Shown: positions 60,861 through 64,000 of the stretch, in pieces
How the letters are laid out: the number at the start of each line of letters is the position of its first letter
How positions within the stretch are numbered: position 1 is the stretch's first letter
Origin: Paenibacillus wulumuqiensis
GTDB lineage: Bacteria; Bacillota; Bacilli; Paenibacillales; Paenibacillaceae
DNA length: 64,000 nt
Direction of reading: 5' to 3'
Assembly (NCBI RefSeq): GCF_000971965.1
Contig: NZ_KQ040794.1
Coordinates: 255,150-319,149, forward strand
Translations under genes and position numbers: made by a program
Notes under the pieces: generated by a model
What the model was told of the DNA's origin: nothing
The model's input: the letters and a program-made list of their open reading frames with translations, nothing else
The model's database searches: none

Positions 60861-61301
60861 TTGATTATCGTCAAAGCAGGGCAATCCCATCTCAATGAAG
60901 TAACAAGCCTCGCTATGCAGCTGTGGCCGGACAACGTAGAGACAGAGCTGAGCGCAGACTTTGAAGAAACACTGGAGTCTCCGAAAGATATCGTATATGT
61001 GGCAATCGTAGAGGGGATGAGTGTGGGATTTATCCATATGTCTCTCCGTCATGACTATGTGGAAGGCTCCGACTACAGTCCGGTCGGCTATGTAGAAGGC
61101 ATCTACGTCGATCCCGCATTCCGTCATAGAGGAATATCCACCAGGCTGCTGGCAGCAGGTGAAGAGTGGTCAAGGTCACTTGGCTGCAGCCAGATTGCCT
61201 CGGACACCGAACTCGATAACCAAGGCAGCCAGGAGTTCCACAAGAAGCTGGGCTTCCAGGAAGCCAATAGAATAGTAGCGTTCATCAAGGATCTGGATTG
61301 A
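60861..61301 (+). CDS. GNAT acetyltransferase, AAC(6')-like
   Basis: 146 aa with a TTG start at 60861 behind GAAAGGGTG. GNAT fold: the acetyl-CoA-binding loop is in VEGIYVDPAFRHRGISTRLLAAGEEW, with the N-terminal motif MIIVKAGQSHLNEVTSLAMQLW. The pattern SLRHDYVEGSDYSPVGYVEGIYV and ASDTELDNQGSQEFHKKLGFQEANRIVAFIK follows the aminoglycoside 6'-N-acetyltransferase group of Gram-positive chromosomes (AAC(6')-Ii type). Whether it acts on aminoglycosides is unknown; many family members have other amine substrates. Lies in a cluster of small resistance- or detoxification-type genes. Confidence 0.82.
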   Translation: MIIVKAGQSHLNEVTSLAMQLWPDNVETELSADFEETLESPKDIVYVAIVEGMSVGFIHMSLRHDYVEGSDYSPVGYVEGIYVDPAFRHRGISTRLLAAGEEWSRSLGCSQIASDTELDNQGSQEFHKKLGFQEANRIVAFIKDLD

Positions 61302-61361
61302 TCACGTGAACCTGGAAAAACAGATACATAAAGTAATAATCGGAATACGGAGGAAAGTACT

Positions 61362-61937
61362 ATGGAAATAACGCAAACTATTGACAGGATCAATAGAGAG
61401 CTAAGTCAGACGCTGCTGGAGTACAATACCTGGTTCAATGAGGAGATACATGTACTGCAGTTCAAACCCCACACAGGCTGGAGTATCGAGCAAATTCTAG
61501 AGCATGTCACCTTGACCAACCACTTTCTGCTCATCCTTATTCGCAAAGGTACGAGCAAAGCCATTGAGCTATCCCGAAAGACGGATTTGGAAGAAGCACT
61601 GAAAAGCTATACACCCAACCTCGATCAGCTGGATGCTATTGCACAGCACCAATCATTCCCATGGATCAGACCGGAACATATGGAACCCCCTGGAGAGATG
61701 CCGCTGCCCGAAGTGAAGACGCTGCTAGCGCATCAGTTCGACGAATGCAAACTGGCTCTGCGTGAAATGTCCCATGGAGAAGGAATACTCTACCAAACGA
61801 CCATGACCGTGAATCAACTGGGCAAGATTGACGTGTACCAATATATCTACTTCCTGTGCCAGCATGCCAAGCGGCACCTTACCCAGATGCAGAAGGTGAA
61901 GGAAGAATACAACCGGACGCACGGTAATGCTCAGTGA
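61362..61937 (+). CDS. DinB-family protein
   Basis: 191 aa with GGAGGAAAG before the ATG. A DinB-like four-helix protein: GWSIEQILEHVTLTNHFLLILI and YIYFLCQHAKRHLTQMQKVK carry the His residues that usually bind metal. DinB proteins include bacillithiol- and mycothiol-dependent transferases; exact reaction unknown. It follows the acetyltransferase by 60 bases. A second DinB gene lies at 57527. Confidence 0.87.
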   Translation: MEITQTIDRINRELSQTLLEYNTWFNEEIHVLQFKPHTGWSIEQILEHVTLTNHFLLILIRKGTSKAIELSRKTDLEEALKSYTPNLDQLDAIAQHQSFPWIRPEHMEPPGEMPLPEVKTLLAHQFDECKLALREMSHGEGILYQTTMTVNQLGKIDVYQYIYFLCQHAKRHLTQMQKVKEEYNRTHGNAQ

Positions 61938-61973
61938 AGAAACATCGCGGTTCCATCTAAAAGTAGGACTCAA

Positions 61974-62327
61974 TTGTCTGAATACTCATCTATTCAAACC
62001 TACATACCCTCTGATGAAAAGAATGCGGGGCAACTGATTATCTATGGATATCTGTTTATGTACATGTCGCTCGGTGTTATTGCGAGTATCGTGCACTATG
62101 GATTTCATCACGATCTGTTGGTTCGCAACTTTGCCTGGATGCTGCTGGGGGATTCGATTTGTATACGCTGCTTGGTAGCCATTGTATTTCATAATAGGGT
62201 GAAGTCGAAATGGTCTCGAATCTTTGTTTTTTATATGCCGGCAAGTTTGCTGGTCGTTGCGGCTGTGGTATTATTATTGTTGCGACGATTACGTCTATCT
62301 ATGCAGCACTGGCAGTGTACCTTGTAG
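61974..62327 (+). CDS. Membrane protein, probably frameshifted at its end
   Basis: 117 aa from a TTG at 61974 with only a weak ribosome site. Segments QLIIYGYLFMYMSLGVIASIVHYGF, FAWMLLGDSICIRCLVAIVF and FVFYMPASLLVVAAVVLLLLRR are membrane-like. The end then turns into a non-membrane tail. A second frame from about 62265 reads GIIIIVATITSIYAALAVYL and stops at 62332, a far better membrane segment. A single-base change near 62260-62270 would restore a longer protein. It may be a true pseudogene or an assembly error. Confidence 0.45.
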   Translation: MSEYSSIQTYIPSDEKNAGQLIIYGYLFMYMSLGVIASIVHYGFHHDLLVRNFAWMLLGDSICIRCLVAIVFHNRVKSKWSRIFVFYMPASLLVVAAVVLLLLRRLRLSMQHWQCTL

Positions 62328-62443
62328 TTTAATCGTTGTTTATTGCAATAGAACTATGATGGAAATATTCGTCTAGCCTTTAGAACTGAACAGATAGGTA
62401 GTATAGTGTATTTTAAAATATAATATTACGTGCTGAAAGAATC

Positions 62444-62484
62444 AGGACTTTTAGATGTATATCATCTAGAAGTCCTTTTTTTTA
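62444..62484 (+). terminator. Terminator before the recombinase gene
   Basis: AGGACTTTTAGATG (62444-62457) pairs with CATCTAGAAGTCCT (62463-62476), then a T tract of about eight. Confidence 0.9.
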
Positions 62485-62536
62485 TTAAAAAGCAATTCCA
62501 AATTATTGGAACAGGTGATAATATAAGGAGGCAATA

Positions 62537-63676
62537 ATGATGGATATTTATCTGACTTACTTAAACAATCAACGAATCGGAGTACAGCTGGAACGGTATG
62601 GGGCTGAAGAGCGAGCAGGAATTCGTTCGATACCCGGCAGAAAATGGATACCAGAGAACAAAATCTGGACGATTCCGTATACTCCTGCTGCCTTAGTGCA
62701 ATTACTTCAAGCTTATCCAACCGACTCATTCAAGTGCGATAACGAACTGAGTTCGAGAGATTCCTATCTTGTCGATCAGTTAGAGCATCACAACAAAGAA
62801 GAGCGAGAAATGACTCTTGCTCCAGAACATGAACCATGGAATCCTACACGAAAACAAGATCTGATTAATGCACTGAAAGCAAGAGGATACAGTAATAAAA
62901 CCATTAAAGCGTATACCTCTCAAGTGCAACGTTTTGTTGCTGCTAGTATTAATCATGAAATAGAGAGTCACTCTACTGCTGTACAAAAATATACTTTATC
63001 TTTACTCGAGAAAGATCGTTCGCATGCTTATGTGAATCAAGCGATCAGTGCGATCCAATTCTACTTTCGATATGTGCTGCAGCAACCTCATACTCATAGC
63101 GCTTACGTTCGTCCCAAAAAGGAAAGCAAGCTGCCAGGTGTGCTGTCGCTGGAAGAAGTAGTGCATTTGTTAAAAAGTGTTGTTAATATCAAACATCAGG
63201 CTATTCTGTATCTAACGTATACGGCAGGTCTGCGAGTAAGCGAGGTTGTGCGTCTTCGTATAGAAGATTGTGATTATGAACGAAATGTGATTCGTGTTCG
63301 TCAGGGGAAAGGTAGAAAAGATCGCCAGACACTATTATCTGAAGTAGCGGCTTCGGTCTTAAAGCAATACATAGAACTAGAAAAGCCAACCGTCTGGCTA
63401 TTCCCAGGACAGCGAACAGGACGTCATCTCACCGAACGATCCGCACAGAAAGTATTTGAGAAGGCGCTTATTCAAGGCGGAATTCGCAAGCAGGTGAGTA
63501 TACACTCGTTAAGACATTCCTTTGCTACCCATCTGCTGGAAAATGGAACGGATCTTCGCTATATTCAGGAGCTGCTGGGACATCAGAGTGTGCGAACAAC
63601 GGAACGTTACACGCATGTGAGCAAGCGTAATATTGGGAATATTCAAAGTCCGCTTGATCGGATGGAAGGTTTTTAA
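62537..63676 (+). CDS. Tyrosine recombinase (phage-integrase family) with a HARP-like N-terminus
   Basis: 379 aa (the second ATG is equally possible) with GGAGG. Residues of about 1-65 are a HARP-like module: IRSIPGRKWIPENKIWTIPYTPAALVQLL. A core SAM-like DNA-binding domain (about 102-185: TRKQDLINALKARGYSNKTIKAYTSQVQRF) and a catalytic domain follow: Arg in TAGLRVSEVVRLR, Lys in QGKGRKDRQTLL, HSLRHSFATHLLENGTD (His-Arg), LGHQ (His) and the nucleophile Tyr in TERYTHVS. All catalytic residues are intact. No att site or phage gene is seen in the window. Region is AT-richer than the rest, as expected for mobile DNA. Confidence 0.93.
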   Translation: MMDIYLTYLNNQRIGVQLERYGAEERAGIRSIPGRKWIPENKIWTIPYTPAALVQLLQAYPTDSFKCDNELSSRDSYLVDQLEHHNKEEREMTLAPEHEPWNPTRKQDLINALKARGYSNKTIKAYTSQVQRFVAASINHEIESHSTAVQKYTLSLLEKDRSHAYVNQAISAIQFYFRYVLQQPHTHSAYVRPKKESKLPGVLSLEEVVHLLKSVVNIKHQAILYLTYTAGLRVSEVVRLRIEDCDYERNVIRVRQGKGRKDRQTLLSEVAASVLKQYIELEKPTVWLFPGQRTGRHLTERSAQKVFEKALIQGGIRKQVSIHSLRHSFATHLLENGTDLRYIQELLGHQSVRTTERYTHVSKRNIGNIQSPLDRMEGF

Positions 63677-63814
63677 AGGCTATGTGAGAGATTCGAGAAT
63701 ACTGCGATAGGTTGGGGATTTATGAAGTTCGTGAATACAGCGATATAAGAGTGATTACAGAAGTTCGTAAATATTACGTTATGTGAAACCACTCGAAAGC
63801 AAAGGAATAATCAA

Positions 63815-64000
63815 ATGATAAAAATGAATGAAGATGAATTACCAAAGCCACTTAAAATCATAATAGGAGCATCTGCACAAGCCTATCCAGACTGGATTCA
63901 AACACAAGAAGAAGAATTAAATCTACTGGATCGATCTGATTGGGAAGGGATTTTTAAGTCGAGAAAGATTAGAGCTATTCTTGCAGAACATGTATGGGAG
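63815..64000 (+). CDS. SAM-dependent methyltransferase (5' part only)
   Basis: 62 codons to the window edge, without a stop. ATG at 63815 behind AAAGGA. The translation (KPLKIIIGASAQAYPDWIQT, ELNLLDRSDWEGIF, ILAEHVWE) fits the start of the COG4627-type predicted methyltransferases, in which the GAS/GCG loop binds SAM and AEHVWEHL precedes the next strand. Sequence is AT-rich like the recombinase gene. Substrate unknown. Confidence 0.7.
   Translation, partial: MIKMNEDELPKPLKIIIGASAQAYPDWIQTQEEELNLLDRSDWEGIFKSRKIRAILAEHVWE

Overview
The window looks like a chromosomal segment of a Paenibacillus-like, endospore-forming Firmicute. The evidence is mid-range GC, strong AGGAGG-type ribosome binding sites, frequent GTG and TTG starts, abundant intrinsic terminators, a SleB-type cortex-lytic enzyme, lipoproteins with Gram-positive lipoboxes, and protein types typical of Bacillales (VanZ-RDD, ArAE_1, LacI and AraC regulators, Lan-type immunity ABC transporters). 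Genus is an inference; no rRNA or other marker is present.

Region by region. 0-4.2 kb: a Rossmann epimerase, a secreted LysM protein with an unusual repeat-rich leader, and fdhD-moaA for molybdenum-cofactor and formate dehydrogenase maturation. 4.3-7.2 kb: a BMP-family binding lipoprotein followed by a chemoreceptor. 7.5-14.4 kb: thrC, a SUKH-domain protein, aspA, a secreted Asp-box protein and a membrane-anchored protein. 14.5-19.2 kb: an aromatic-acid-exporter-like protein divergent from MarR plus nitroreductase, then YdcF-like and VanZ/RDD membrane proteins. 19.2-24.0 kb: a two-component system followed by an ABC transporter of the LanFEG/BcrA immunity type with no bacteriocin gene in sight; the intergenic gap carries phased CTTAAG motifs. 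24.2-29.8 kb: amino acid permease, PstS-like membrane protein, exonuclease III, carboxylesterase and a secreted coiled-coil protein.

29.8-41.5 kb holds mostly regulator/enzyme pairs: AraC, an M20 peptidase preceded by a candidate six-codon leader peptide, a SleB-like hydrolase, a GH1 glucosidase divergent from LacI, an SDR/Atu4866/AraC divergon, a PilZ protein and an HD phosphohydrolase. It also contains a 17-bp tandem repeat and a 108-nt near-perfect hairpin. 41.7-50.7 kb is a run of DUF4272, SUKH, DUF2625, leucine-rich and uncharacterised proteins that resembles a polyimmunity locus without toxins. 51-54.6 kb: butanediol dehydrogenase divergent from a LacI regulator with shared operators, then a Fur-controlled ferric-siderophore binding protein.

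54.7-64 kb is accessory in character: small membrane proteins and lipoproteins, a 3' fragment of glutamate dehydrogenase cut off by a DinB-family gene, a second truncated ORF, a P-loop kinase-like protein, an AAC(6')-like acetyltransferase, a probable frameshifted membrane gene, and an AT-richer end with a tyrosine recombinase bearing a HARP-like N-terminus and the start of a methyltransferase gene. The most interesting unexplained items are the polyimmunity-like island, the orphan immunity transporter with its phased repeats, the leader-peptide and short-transcript elements, the 108-nt hairpin and the LysM leader.
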